Source: Sphingobacteriales bacterium 16-39-50 | GTDB taxonomy: Bacteria; Bacteroidota; Bacteroidia; Sphingobacteriales; Sphingobacteriaceae | Assembly: GCA_002257025.1 (NCBI GenBank) | Contig: NCHA01000001.1 | Span: forward strand, 558,001 to 622,000 | DNA: 64,000 nt | Direction of reading: 5' to 3' | Shown: one piece after another, positions 35,163 through 43,363 of the stretch | How the letters are laid out: the number at the start of each line of letters is the position of its first letter | How positions within the stretch are numbered: the first letter of the stretch is position 1 | Made by a program: the position numbers and the translations under genes | Notes under the pieces: generated by a model | The model's database searches: none | What the model saw: the letters and a program-made list of their open reading frames with translations, nothing else | Told to the model about the DNA's origin: nothing

Positions 35163-35810
35163 ATGGATCAGGATTTACTGGAGGAATACATTGTTACAGG
35201 CAATGCAATTGAATTATATGCACTTCTAAACTCTAATCCGAAACTTGCTATTCAAAAAACGAGTCAGCAGATTTCTCCCGTACTACTTTGCTGTTACTAT
35301 AAAAAGCCTGAATTAGCTGATATTATTTTAAAGCATGTTCCCGAAATCAGCATTTTTGAGGCTGCTGCCTTAGGCAAGAACGATCATATTACAAACATTG
35401 TCGCGGAAAATCCCGGCCTGGTTCATGAATTTTCTGATGATGGATTTACACCACTCAGTCTGGCGGCCTATTTCGGTAACGAGGATATAGTCCGGATCCT
35501 GCTTCTTAGTGGTGCCGATCCTAATATCCCTTCAAAAAACGGTTTTAGCGTATACCCTATTCACTCTGCAGTAGCTTCAAATTACACCATGATTGCCAAA
35601 ATGCTTCTGGAAGCAGGAGCTGACATCAATGTGGTACAAAAATCGGGAGCAACCCCGCTTCATTCTGCTGCCCATAATGGCAATATCGAACTCCTGATCG
35701 TTTTACTGGAGGCCGGGGCTATTGTTGATGCTAAAATGGAAGACGGTAAAACTGCTGCTGATAAGGCATTTGAGAAGGGTTTTCTTGAAATTGCAAAGAT
35801 TCTTTCCTGA
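35163..35810 (+). CDS. Ankyrin-repeat protein
   Basis: This 215-residue cytoplasmic protein is built of about five ankyrin repeats. The clearest are DGFTPLSLAAYFGNEDIVRILLLSG-type units near 95-130, then SVYPIHSAVASNYTMIAKML and GATPLHSAAHNGNIELL. The first third is more divergent. Ankyrin repeats mediate protein-protein contacts, and the partner is unknown. A TTG 39 bases upstream would extend the frame, but ATG 35163 (MDQDLLEEY) gives a normal start. It diverges from ftsK, and the CHRD protein follows after 78 bases. Confidence 0.9.
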   Translation: MDQDLLEEYIVTGNAIELYALLNSNPKLAIQKTSQQISPVLLCCYYKKPELADIILKHVPEISIFEAAALGKNDHITNIVAENPGLVHEFSDDGFTPLSLAAYFGNEDIVRILLLSGADPNIPSKNGFSVYPIHSAVASNYTMIAKMLLEAGADINVVQKSGATPLHSAAHNGNIELLIVLLEAGAIVDAKMEDGKTAADKAFEKGFLEIAKILS

Positions 35811-35888
35811 CAAACCGCTTTATTTCTTTCCTGAAAACAACCAGACGCGTCTTCTTTGCGTAGGTACTTCAAACTAAATAAATAATTT

Positions 35889-36377
35889 ATGAAAAAGTCC
35901 CTACTCATTGGTTCAATTAAATCAATTTCCCTGATCATGCTGTCTCTACTTGTACTATCAGGCTGCAAAAAGGATGAAGTGGAAGAACCTGTCAGCCTGA
36001 TTAAAAAGGCCAACGTTACATTAAGTGGTGCTCAGGAAGTTCCCGCAGTGAATACTACAGGGACCGGCACCGCAGAGATCTCTTATGATCCCACTATGAA
36101 AATGATCACTTACAAAATCACCTGGCAATTAGGAAGTGCATCTGCAACAACAACCAACATGCATTTCCATGGTTCTGATACCGGCAGTGATGCAGTAAGT
36201 TCAGGTGTTGCGCTCGGTATAACCGGATTCGCAATCGGAAGCAGTGGAACTTTGAGTGGAATGACCGTTGCCCTTACCAGTGCACAGGAAGCACAGTTAT
36301 TGGCTGGTAAATGGTATGTAAATATTCACAGTTCAACAGTAGGTTCTGGCGAATTAAGAGGGAATATAAAATTCTAG
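35889..36377 (+). CDS. CHRD-domain lipoprotein
   Basis: This 162-residue protein has a lipoprotein signal peptide, with lipobox LVLSGC (Cys 26) followed by KKDEVEE. The Lys/Asp/Glu run right after the Cys resembles the export signal that sends lipoproteins to the cell surface in Bacteroidota, so surface exposure is inferred. The rest is one CHRD domain, an immunoglobulin-like beta fold first named in chordin. It runs from VTLSGAQEVPAVNTTGTGTA through THMHFHG-type strands (NMHFHGSDTGSDA) to WYVNIHSSTVGSGELRGNI. The function in bacteria is unknown. An inverted repeat follows the stop and may terminate the transcript. Confidence 0.92.
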   Translation: MKKSLLIGSIKSISLIMLSLLVLSGCKKDEVEEPVSLIKKANVTLSGAQEVPAVNTTGTGTAEISYDPTMKMITYKITWQLGSASATTTNMHFHGSDTGSDAVSSGVALGITGFAIGSSGTLSGMTVALTSAQEAQLLAGKWYVNIHSSTVGSGELRGNIKF

Positions 36378-36387
36378 TGAATGGTTT

Positions 36388-36423
36388 GTCAAGCCGGGCT
36401 TGTGATCTGGGTCCGGGCTTGAC
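36388..36423. terminator. Hairpin downstream of the CHRD gene, possible terminator
   Basis: GTCAAGCCGGG pairs with CCGGGCTTGAC with one mismatch around a 14-base loop. There is no T-run after it, so termination is uncertain. Confidence 0.4.
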
Positions 36424-36518
36424 TCATTCCCCTGTGTTAAGTATTTTTACCGACCATGTGATGTGAGAATGCTTGTGGATCACTGAGAGCACCGAACAGA
36501 GGAAAAAATGAAATAAAT

Positions 36519-36611
36519 CTCTCGCTAAGACGCAGAGACGCAAAATTTCCATCTAAAATGAATGATTTTATACAAGCTGTAGCCTTTTGCGTCTTCGCGT
36601 CTTTGCGAGAG
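36519..36611. repeat. Dispersed-type inverted repeat with GACGC words
   Basis: The left arm CTCTCGCTAAGACGCAGAGA (on to 36545) and the right arm ending CGTCTTCGCGTCTTTGCGAG (36585-36611) are inverted copies over 27 bases, with three mismatches and a 39-base spacer. The AAAGACGCGAAGACGC wording resembles intergenic elements seen in many bacterial genomes. Confidence 0.8.
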
Positions 36612-36767
36612 TAATACTTTGAGAAGTACTAATGAATAATGATAAGCCTCTATAAGATGCCAAGGATAATGAAGCGAACAATCTGATTTAGATCAAAAAT
36701 AGACACCTCAACCCCTGTTAATGATGGTTGCCAAAGCTTAAGTAATGGCATTAGTGTCGGCCAAAGT

Positions 36768-36992
36768 TCAAAAATCCCAAACACTACTTGCCCTGATTCT
36801 TTTGATATAATGCCTCACATCTAAAACAATGGCTGCAAATACATAAAATATCAGTGGAAAGCCTACTGCCAGGAAAGAGGAATAAATAAAAAACAGTCTG
36901 ATCTTGGAAATGGATATATTAAATCGCTCTCCAAGATAGGTACATACCCCAAAAGAACGTTTTTCGAAAAATGTAAGAAACTGCTGAAACAT
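36768..36992 (-). CDS. PspC-domain membrane protein
   Basis: This 74-residue protein with one PspC domain has an N-terminal FGVCTYLGERFNISISKIRLFF stretch and one membrane segment (about 33-57, FFIYSSFLAVGFPLIFYVF). PspC-domain proteins take part in envelope-stress responses in some bacteria, but here there is no pspA or pspB nearby. It starts 1 base after the DUF2851 stop, so the two genes form an operon and may be functionally linked. Confidence 0.88.
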   Translation of the reverse strand: MFQQFLTFFEKRSFGVCTYLGERFNISISKIRLFFIYSSFLAVGFPLIFYVFAAIVLDVRHYIKRIRASSVWDF

Positions 36993-36993
36993 T

Positions 36994-38274
36994 TTACTTG
37001 CTCAAAAATTTGATTCCAATCCCGCAAGATAAGCATTTCTTTTGATCACAATATGATTTTTTTAATTGTATAAGTGCCTGACTTATTGCAGAATTACTTG
37101 AATTTACCCCAATATCATTAAACTTTCTGATAATTGCATTTCTTTCAGGCTTGAGGCTTTCAAGCAACATCAAACCCCTTTCCCTGTGTATTACACTTCC
37201 TGTTCTGATACCAAATGCGAACAAAAAAACTGACACTGTATTAATCAGGATATTACTTATGGCCTCTTCTCCGAATGAAACAGCAGAATATTTACATTCC
37301 TGATCAAAGCGATAATGGGTATTCCAATACTCACTGAGCTTTAACTTATTAAACATCGCAGTAATGACAATAATATCATTTTCATCAATGATCTTAGAGA
37401 ATAAATGGTTTGAACGGATAATCAGTGCAGCAAACTGAGCGAGCCGGACTGACGGAAAATTACGTGGTCTTAATCGCATATATTTCCATAAGTATTTATC
37501 TATTGGCCTCAAACCGTGCTTCTTCCTCAGAAATAAATACTCCTTTCTTAGCAATTGTGGATATGGATCTTTTAGTTTATTGTCCAGGAAGCCTGCCTGT
37601 CCGAAGATAAGAGCTTCAATCTGAAAGGAACGATCCTTATATCTTGCAAGTAAAGACTGAGGCAGGGATCGGGCAAGCATCTCAAATGGTAAGGCATTGG
37701 TCTTAAAACCAAAATTCCGGGCCAGACTAATATAAAAGGCATCATTCCAGCTGCCTTTTACTTCAATGAGCAGCGCATCGATCAGCTCGCTTTTTTCCTC
37801 AAGACGCTCTATCAAAACCCTTGTAAGGCAAGTGTTTATAAAAAATTTATCAACCTGCTTAATTTTCCTTTCACAGGGAATCCAGTTCAATCCTGCCATA
37901 AGGTCCTCATAATTTTGAGCGATCTCTTCAGGAATCAGATTTCCAATTTCCAAAACAGCGATCTCTGTCCCGTCAGCCCTGAAAATTTCCTGATCATGAT
38001 AAGCCACCACATGCAGGATCACATTGTCATAGGCTTTGTCGAACTGATGCTGATGCCGGTACCAATCTGAAGAGCGGATATGAATTTCGACGTTTCCTGC
38101 CCATAAAGTATCTCCAATCCGGATTTTTGCATTGGAGAAATCGGGACCGGCATGTTGGTTATGATGTCCGGGACGGATTATATCCAGGCTCTCACCTGAG
38201 GTACTTTTTAGATCTGATAAATGGTAAAGCCTGAATTTCCAGATATAATGCAGTAAATCTTCATTGAGAATCAT
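36994..38274 (-). CDS. DUF2851 family protein
   Basis: This 426-residue cytoplasmic protein is typical of Bacteroidota. It begins MILNEDLLHYIWKFRLY and carries the conserved IIRPGHHNQHAGPDFSNAKI and WAGNVEIHIRSSDWYRHQH blocks (about 30-75). A long helical part follows, and a Cys-rich end (KSYCDQKKCLSCGIG) could bind a metal. The N-terminal part resembles a nuclease-like fold by its His/Asp/Glu spacing, but that is speculation and the family has no assigned role to my knowledge. It is the first gene of a pair with the PspC protein. Confidence 0.92.
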   Translation of the reverse strand: MILNEDLLHYIWKFRLYHLSDLKSTSGESLDIIRPGHHNQHAGPDFSNAKIRIGDTLWAGNVEIHIRSSDWYRHQHQFDKAYDNVILHVVAYHDQEIFRADGTEIAVLEIGNLIPEEIAQNYEDLMAGLNWIPCERKIKQVDKFFINTCLTRVLIERLEEKSELIDALLIEVKGSWNDAFYISLARNFGFKTNALPFEMLARSLPQSLLARYKDRSFQIEALIFGQAGFLDNKLKDPYPQLLRKEYLFLRKKHGLRPIDKYLWKYMRLRPRNFPSVRLAQFAALIIRSNHLFSKIIDENDIIVITAMFNKLKLSEYWNTHYRFDQECKYSAVSFGEEAISNILINTVSVFLFAFGIRTGSVIHRERGLMLLESLKPERNAIIRKFNDIGVNSSNSAISQALIQLKKSYCDQKKCLSCGIGIKFLSK

Positions 38275-38381
38275 AAATTAAGATGCCGAAAATAATTAGG
38301 GCAGTGAAAAAATATGATTAAACGGTATTAAGAATTGTTTAAGTGGTTGAATTAAGAAATTGATGTGCAGGGAATGTGTTG
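38275..38381. other. Upstream region of DUF2851-pspC
   Basis: About 100 AT-rich bases between the DUF2851 start and the 100-bp repeat array. No clear promoter box was found. Confidence 0.3.
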
Positions 38382-38782
38382 TCTGGATTAGGATTATTAG
38401 GATTTTAGGATTAGTAGGATTTTTTAAATCAGATTAATCAATGAAATCACCAGAATCATGGTTCAGACAAATAGCATAATATCTGGATTAGGATTAGTAG
38501 GATTTTAGGATTAGTAGGATTTTTTAAATCAGATTAATCAATGAAATCACCAGAATCATGGTTCAGACAAATAGCATAATATCTGGATTAGGATTATTAG
38601 GATTTTAGGATTAGTAGGATTTCCCATATCATGTAAATCATATAAATCACTGGAATCACGGTTCAGACAAACAGAATAATATTAGGATTATTAGGATTTT
38701 AAGATGGGTAGGATTTTCTAAATCATAGTAATCAAGTCAATCACCTTAATCCTAAAATCCTTGAATCCTATAATCCTAATTC
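38382..38782. repeat. 100-bp tandem repeat array with TTAGGA words, four units
   Basis: Units starting TCTGGATTAGGATTATTAGG lie at 38382, 38482 and 38582, exactly 100 bases apart. A fourth, more divergent unit starts near 38680. Units have a block of GGATT words, then an AATCAATGAAATCACCAGAA-type block, ending GGTTCAGACAA. The left end begins TTGTCTGGATT, so TTGTCTG and CAGACAA form terminal inverted repeats. The array closes with inverted GGATT words (AATCCTAAAATCCTTGAATC). A single related copy is at 42275-42380. Confidence 0.92.
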
Positions 38783-38800
38783 TGGGTGGAAGATTCCCAA

Positions 38801-39628
38801 TTAAAACCCGATACCCTCAAGCAATGGTTCCATTTCAGATTGAAGTTTCTTTGCTTCTTCCCTTGCGCGCTCCGCGAAATCCTCACCTGATGAGGCATAG
38901 ATTATTGATCGCGAGGAATTTACAAGCAATCCACAACTTTTGGATAAGCCGTATTTACAAACTTCTTGTAAGCTTCCTCCCTGTGCTCCTACTCCGGGAA
39001 CCAGAAGAAAGTGATCAGGTGCATACTTACGGATATTCAGGAATTCTTCTCCGCGGGTCGCACCTACCACATACATCAGACGATCATTTCCAGCCCAGGT
39101 ATTTGCCCTTTGAATCACATTTTCAAACAAACGACCGTTTCCGGTTTCTATAAACTGAAAATCCTTCCCTCCTTCATTGGATGTTAATGCGAGTAAAATG
39201 ACCCATTTATCCTGAAATGCAAGAAAAGGTTTCACCGAATCACTTCCCATATAAGGAGCAATGGTGATTGCATCAAAGTTCATCCCTGAAGAGGCCGGAT
39301 CAAAAAAAGCTTTGGCATACATGGATGAGGTGTTTCCAATATCGCCACGTTTAGCATCTATGATCCCAAGACAAGTAGAAGGTATATGTTTAGAAGTCTC
39401 GATTAAACTTTTCCAGCCAACAATTCCCCGGCTTTCGTAGAATGCACTGTTTGGCTTATAAGCAACGCATAGATCATGAGTGGCGTCGATGATCCGCTTA
39501 TTAAATTCGAGAACAGGATCTTCGTAATCCAGTAAAAACCTGGGAATGAGTGTTATATCGGTATCCAGACCAACACAAAGGAAGGATTTCTTGATTTTTA
39601 TCTGTTCAATTAACTGTTCTCTGTTCAT
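38801..39628 (-). CDS. pyrF: Orotidine 5'-phosphate decarboxylase, type 2
   Basis: This 275-residue enzyme makes UMP from OMP in pyrimidine synthesis. The catalytic Lys/Asp segment is [25 protein letters not shown] at the N-terminus and [12 protein letters not shown] near the C-terminus fit the type 2 (longer) subfamily. ATG 39628 (MNREQL) is preferred over ATG 39640, because family members start close to that point; the difference is four residues. The gene stands alone, and its stop lies 18 bases from the end of the 100-bp repeat array. Confidence 0.96.
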   Translation of the reverse strand: MNREQLIEQIKIKKSFLCVGLDTDITLIPRFLLDYEDPVLEFNKRIIDATHDLCVAYKPNSAFYESRGIVGWKSLIETSKHIPSTCLGIIDAKRGDIGNTSSMYAKAFFDPASSGMNFDAITIAPYMGSDSVKPFLAFQDKWVILLALTSNEGGKDFQFIETGNGRLFENVIQRANTWAGNDRLMYVVGATRGEEFLNIRKYAPDHFLLVPGVGAQGGSLQEVCKYGLSKSCGLLVNSSRSIIYASSGEDFAERAREEAKKLQSEMEPLLEGIGF

Positions 39629-39640
39629 TATTTCATGCAA

Positions 39641-39869
39641 TATTGGAGCGAAAATAATTAAAGCTGAGTTCAGAGCATTAAAAAAATAAATAAAGTTTTG
39701 TTTTATTTGATATTATTGCATAGAATTGTGTCATAATCTCAATTTATCCCTGAATTCAGGAAATCACAAAAATTCTCTCAAAGCATTTCTTTTGCAAGAA
39801 TTCTTGTGTCGTCGATTTCCAGGATAGATGTTTTGAACTAAAATCCCAAAAACATATAAACCAAATTTA
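39641..39869. other. Divergent region between pyrF and rho
   Basis: The 229 bases should contain the promoters of both genes. No convincing TAnnTTTG box was found on either strand, and I cannot define a leader structure for rho. Confidence 0.3.
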
Positions 39870-41474
39870 ATGCTGGATAGTAATAAATTGAACGATAAGC
39901 TCGTTTCTGAGCTACGTGAAATTGCTCAAACCCTAGGTGTTCAGGATACTGATACCCTACGCAAACAGGATCTGATATCCAAGATTCTTGAATTTGCAGA
40001 AACCTCCCCTGCGACCGAAAATAATGAAGCAGTAACCGAGAGTGTTAATGCAGCTGAACCTTCTGATTCGGGTGCAAGACCACGGAAACGTCTTCGCAGC
40101 ACTAAACCTGTTGCTGAAAGCAAACAACATAAGGAAGTCCCACTGGATAATACCCGCACATTTGATTTCCCTGAGGATGATGATATCCCCGCAATTGATC
40201 CTGTTCAGAATGTAAGTGATTCTGAAAGCCCTGCTGATACATTACAGGAGAGTAAAGAGGCTAAACATGCAGAACATGCAGAGCCAAGAAAATTTGAACG
40301 CAGGCAAAATCAAAATCAAAATCCAAGAAGTCAGGAAGCCCCTGTAATCAATATGGATTTTGACAATGTTATTGTCAATGAGGGAATTTTGGAGATCATG
40401 CCGGATGGTTATGGTTTTTTAAGATCATCTGATTATAATTATCTTTCATCACCTGATGATATTTATGTCTCCCAATCACAAATAAAGCTTTTCGGACTTA
40501 AAACCGGTGATACTGTAAGAGGTAGCATCCGTCCGCCGAAAGAAGGTGAAAAATATTTTCCTTTAGTAAGAGTTGAAGCAATCAATGGTCGTATTCCTGC
40601 AGAGGTACGCGATAGAGTACCATTTGATTACCTTACTCCATTATTTCCAACCGAAAAACTCAATCTGTTTGTAGATACAGCTAATCACTCCACACGAATC
40701 ATTGATTTGTTTACGCCAATAGGTAAAGGACAACGAGGATTGATCGTGGCACAGCCTAAAACAGGTAAAACCATGCTTCTTAAGGATGTGGCGAATGCCA
40801 TTGCTAAAAACCATCCTGAAGTATATCTGATCATTTTGTTGATTGATGAGCGTCCGGAAGAGGTTACAGACATGGCCAGAAGCGTACGTGCTGAGGTAGT
40901 TTCGTCTACCTTCGACGAACCTGCAGAACGCCACGTTAAAATAGCCAACATTGTGCTTGAAAAAGCCAAACGTATGGTCGAATGCGGACATGATGTGGTT
41001 ATTCTTCTCGATTCCATTACTCGTCTGGCAAGAGCATACAATACTGTAGCACCTGCTTCAGGTAAAATATTATCCGGGGGTGTGGATGCTAATGCATTAC
41101 ATAAACCTAAACGCTTTTTCGGTGCGGCCAGAAACATTGAGGATGGCGGTTCATTAACTATTCTTGCGACAGCTCTTACCGAGACAGGTTCCAAGATGGA
41201 TGAAGTAATCTTTGAAGAATTCAAGGGAACAGGTAATATGGAACTTCAGTTAGACCGGAAACTTTCTAACAAGCGTATTTTCCCTGCAATCGACCTTACC
41301 GCTTCAAGTACGCGTCGTGATGATTTGCTGCTTGATAAGGATACATTACAAAGAATCTGGATCTTGCGTAATCACCTGGCGGACATGAATTCTCAGGAAT
41401 CTATGGAGTTTTTGCAATCACAAATGCGTGGTACAAAAACAAATGAGGAATTCCTGATATCTATGAACTCCTGA
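39870..41474 (+). CDS. rho: Transcription termination factor Rho with long linker
   Basis: This 534-residue hexameric RNA helicase ends transcription of untranslated RNA. It has an N-terminal Rho_N helical domain (about 1-47) and a charged, low-complexity linker (about 48-165, ending in an Arg/Asn/Gln-rich stretch [11 protein letters not shown]). An OB-fold RNA-binding domain (about 170-245, with [13 protein letters not shown]) follows, then the RecA-like motor. Walker A is AQPKTGKT (near 295) and Walker B is [17 protein letters not shown]. coli Rho is 419 residues, so the linker adds about 110. A disordered Rho insert is a known trait of Bacteroidota and has been linked to phase separation in Bacteroides. 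pssA follows 65 bases later. Confidence 0.97.
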   Translation: MLDSNKLNDKLVSELREIAQTLGVQDTDTLRKQDLISKILEFAETSPATENNEAVTESVNAAEPSDSGARPRKRLRSTKPVAESKQHKEVPLDNTRTFDFPEDDDIPAIDPVQNVSDSESPADTLQESKEAKHAEHAEPRKFERRQNQNQNPRSQEAPVINMDFDNVIVNEGILEIMPDGYGFLRSSDYNYLSSPDDIYVSQSQIKLFGLKTGDTVRGSIRPPKEGEKYFPLVRVEAINGRIPAEVRDRVPFDYLTPLFPTEKLNLFVDTANHSTRIIDLFTPIGKGQRGLIVAQPKTGKTMLLKDVANAIAKNHPEVYLIILLIDERPEEVTDMARSVRAEVVSSTFDEPAERHVKIANIVLEKAKRMVECGHDVVILLDSITRLARAYNTVAPASGKILSGGVDANALHKPKRFFGAARNIEDGGSLTILATALTETGSKMDEVIFEEFKGTGNMELQLDRKLSNKRIFPAIDLTASSTRRDDLLLDKDTLQRIWILRNHLADMNSQESMEFLQSQMRGTKTNEEFLISMNS

Positions 41475-41539
41475 TCTGATTAGATCACAGTTTATTATAT
41501 TGGATTAAACGCATCGGGCTGAACCAAATTTAATTTCAG

Positions 41540-42256
41540 ATGAAGAAGCATATCCCTAATTCTGTAACCTGTCTGAACCTGTTCAGCGGCTGTCTTGGGA
41601 TTGTTTTTGCCTTTCAGGGAAATCTGATCTGGGCGTCTTATGCGATAGTAATTGCGGCAGTTTTCGATTTTTTTGATGGGATGCTGGCAAGGTTATTAAA
41701 AGCCTACTCAGACATCGGCAAGGAATTGGATTCCCTTGCAGATATGGTAAGTTTTGGGGTTTTACCCTCGGTAATTATCTACCAACTCTTTGCCCTTTCT
41801 CCACAAATAGATTTTGGAGCTGATTGGTTGAGCTTTTCGGCTTTCATAATTGCTGTATTTTCGGCTTTAAGACTTGCCAAGTTTAATATAGACACCCGGC
41901 AATCCGAAAATTTTATAGGCCTTCCTACTCCCGCAAATGCACTTTTAATCGCCTCTTTCCCATTAATTATTGCTGATAGCAATACCTATTTTGCCGGTTT
42001 TATCCTGAATCAATGGTTTCTGGCACTCTTCAGTATAACTATGAGCTTGCTATTAGTTGCAGAAGTGCCATTGATTTCACTGAAATTTAAGTCATTAAAA
42101 TTTAAGGAGAATCTGCTTCGCTATATTCTGATCATTTCCTCTGTGCTCCTCTTATTGTTTTTAAAATTTGAAGCAGTTCCGATCATTATTATTATTTATT
42201 TTCTGGTATCCCTGGTTCAATTTAGAACCGCAGACAAAAATATATCGCAGGAATAA
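41540..42256 (+). CDS. pssA: CDP-diacylglycerol--serine O-phosphatidyltransferase
   Basis: This 238-residue integral-membrane enzyme makes phosphatidylserine, the precursor of phosphatidylethanolamine. It carries the CDP-alcohol phosphatidyltransferase signature, with DFFDGMLAR followed by G and the two Asp residues in DIGKELDSLAD (about 40-70). About six to seven hydrophobic segments are visible. It begins MKKHIPNSVTCLNLFSGC, typical of the Bacteroidota type. No phosphatidylserine decarboxylase is in the window. It may be read from the rho promoter. Confidence 0.95.
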   Translation: MKKHIPNSVTCLNLFSGCLGIVFAFQGNLIWASYAIVIAAVFDFFDGMLARLLKAYSDIGKELDSLADMVSFGVLPSVIIYQLFALSPQIDFGADWLSFSAFIIAVFSALRLAKFNIDTRQSENFIGLPTPANALLIASFPLIIADSNTYFAGFILNQWFLALFSITMSLLLVAEVPLISLKFKSLKFKENLLRYILIISSVLLLLFLKFEAVPIIIIIYFLVSLVQFRTADKNISQE

Positions 42257-42274
42257 ACATTATTAAAGCAATTC

Positions 42275-42380
42275 ATCTGTATTAGGATTAGTAGGATTTT
42301 AGGATTGGTAGGATTTTCTAATCATAGTAATCAAATAAATCACCTGAATCACAGTTCAGACAAACAGAATGTTGTCTGAA
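42275..42380. repeat. Single copy of the TTAGGA/TTCAGACAA repeat
   Basis: TATTAGGATTAGTAGGATTT, then ATCATAGTAATCAAATAAAT, then CACAGTTCAGACAAACAGAA and TTGTCTGAA. It is closely related to the 100-bp unit at 38382-38782 and carries the same terminal TTCAGACAA. The space between TTCAGACAA and TTGTCTGAA can form a hairpin. Confidence 0.85.
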
Positions 42381-42389
42381 AATATAAAT

Positions 42390-42758
42390 TTATGAAGGAT
42401 TCTGCAAACTTGCTTTCACCTCTTCTAATTGCTTATAAAGGTGTACAGACATCTCCTTAAGTAGTTGAAATGCCGGGGATATCGTCTCCAGATTTATTAA
42501 ATTTCGGGCATTCTGCTCAATTTCGGCCATGCTTTCTCTGGCAGAATCGACTCCCATAAAAGCCAGGGTTGGTTTAATTTTATGTGCTATATCTGCCACT
42601 TTAGACCAGTCTTCTTCAGTAATAAACTGTTCCATTTGCTCGAAATAAGCAGGGGTTTGATCAAGGAAGAGATCAATCATATCAATCATAAATTCATCGC
42701 TGCCACTTGCAACATCCTTCAGGTATGATAAATCCAACTTGAAACCAGCATTATCCAT
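42390..42758 (-). CDS. Histidine phosphotransfer (Hpt) domain protein
   Basis: This 122-residue four-helix-bundle protein is made of one Hpt domain. The phospho-accepting His is in VADIAHKIKPTLAFMG (near residue 66), in place of the more usual AHxLKG. Hpt proteins relay phosphate from hybrid sensor kinases to response regulators. No kinase or regulator gene is near, so it is an orphan relay protein. It follows folK on the same strand after a 35-base gap and may be co-transcribed with it. Confidence 0.88.
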   Translation of the reverse strand: MDNAGFKLDLSYLKDVASGSDEFMIDMIDLFLDQTPAYFEQMEQFITEEDWSKVADIAHKIKPTLAFMGVDSARESMAEIEQNARNLINLETISPAFQLLKEMSVHLYKQLEEVKASLQNPS

Positions 42759-42793
42759 CTTTAATCTTTAATTTTTAGTTTGAAAACAATCTT

Positions 42794-43276
42794 CTAAGAT
42801 AGCCTTTTTACAAATAAATCATCAGACAATTCAAGCAGCAATTCCTGAATATTTTTTTTCAAGACAGGATGAATGAATTCGGGAGCGATTTCAAACAATG
42901 GCATCAGACAAAATCTTCTGAAGGCCAGGTAAGGATGAGGGATAATCAGTTCAGCTTCATTAATTACCTGGTCTTCGTAGAGTAAAATATCAATATCAAT
43001 GATCCTGGAACCCCACTTTTCCACGCGCTTACGACCCAAATCGGCTTCAATACTCAAGATTCCTGACAACAAATCCTGGGGTTTTAGAATCGTTTTAAGT
43101 TCAATAACCTGATTTAAAAAATCAGGCTGATCGTGCTTCCCCCATGAGGCTGTCTGATAAATGGAAGAGCGCTGAGCAATACTTCCGAGCTTTGCTTCTA
43201 TCTCAGAAATAGCAGATTTAATGTACTTCCTCCTGTTACCAAGATTACTTCCAAGTAATAAATAAGTGATATACAT
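42794..43276 (-). CDS. folK: 2-amino-4-hydroxy-6-hydroxymethyldihydropteridine pyrophosphokinase
   Basis: This 160-residue enzyme transfers pyrophosphate from ATP to 6-hydroxymethyl-dihydropterin in folate synthesis. The start YLLLGSNLGNR and the metal-binding RIIDIDILLYED with IPHPYL downstream are diagnostic. The length matches E. coli FolK. It is divergent from sppA, with 87 bases between start codons. Other folate genes (folA, thyA) are 17 kb away in this window. Confidence 0.96.
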   Translation of the reverse strand: MYITYLLLGSNLGNRRKYIKSAISEIEAKLGSIAQRSSIYQTASWGKHDQPDFLNQVIELKTILKPQDLLSGILSIEADLGRKRVEKWGSRIIDIDILLYEDQVINEAELIIPHPYLAFRRFCLMPLFEIAPEFIHPVLKKNIQELLLELSDDLFVKRLS

Positions 43277-43346
43277 CTAATTAAGTAATTCCATGTAACA
43301 AATAGCCAAATACTGAATCTGTAAATTAGTATACTTGCATAGATAA

Positions 43347-43354
43347 TATATTTG
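43347..43354 (+). promoter_or_regulatory. Predicted -7 box of the sppA promoter
   Basis: TATATTTG matches TAnnTTTG 10 bases before the sppA ATG (43364). It covers the alternative TTG start at 43352, which is therefore rejected. No clear -33 box is seen. Confidence 0.5.
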
Positions 43355-43363
43355 TTTCTGAAT

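Larger units (their letters stand above)
36378..36767. other. Gene-free stretch of 390 bases with two inverted repeats
   Basis: It holds the hairpin at 36388-36423 and the 27-base inverted repeat pair at 36519-36611, both listed separately. I see nothing else in it. Confidence 0.6.

Noticed and set aside
38382-38782. Telomere-like or CRISPR-like repeat
   Set aside because: The GGATT words are inside a 100-bp unit with different flanking blocks and no spacers. The locus is internal to a chromosome segment and a solo copy exists at 42275-42380.
43352-43363. TTG start of sppA
   Set aside because: The TTG lies inside the TATATTTG promoter box, and ATG 43364 begins a normal N-terminus.
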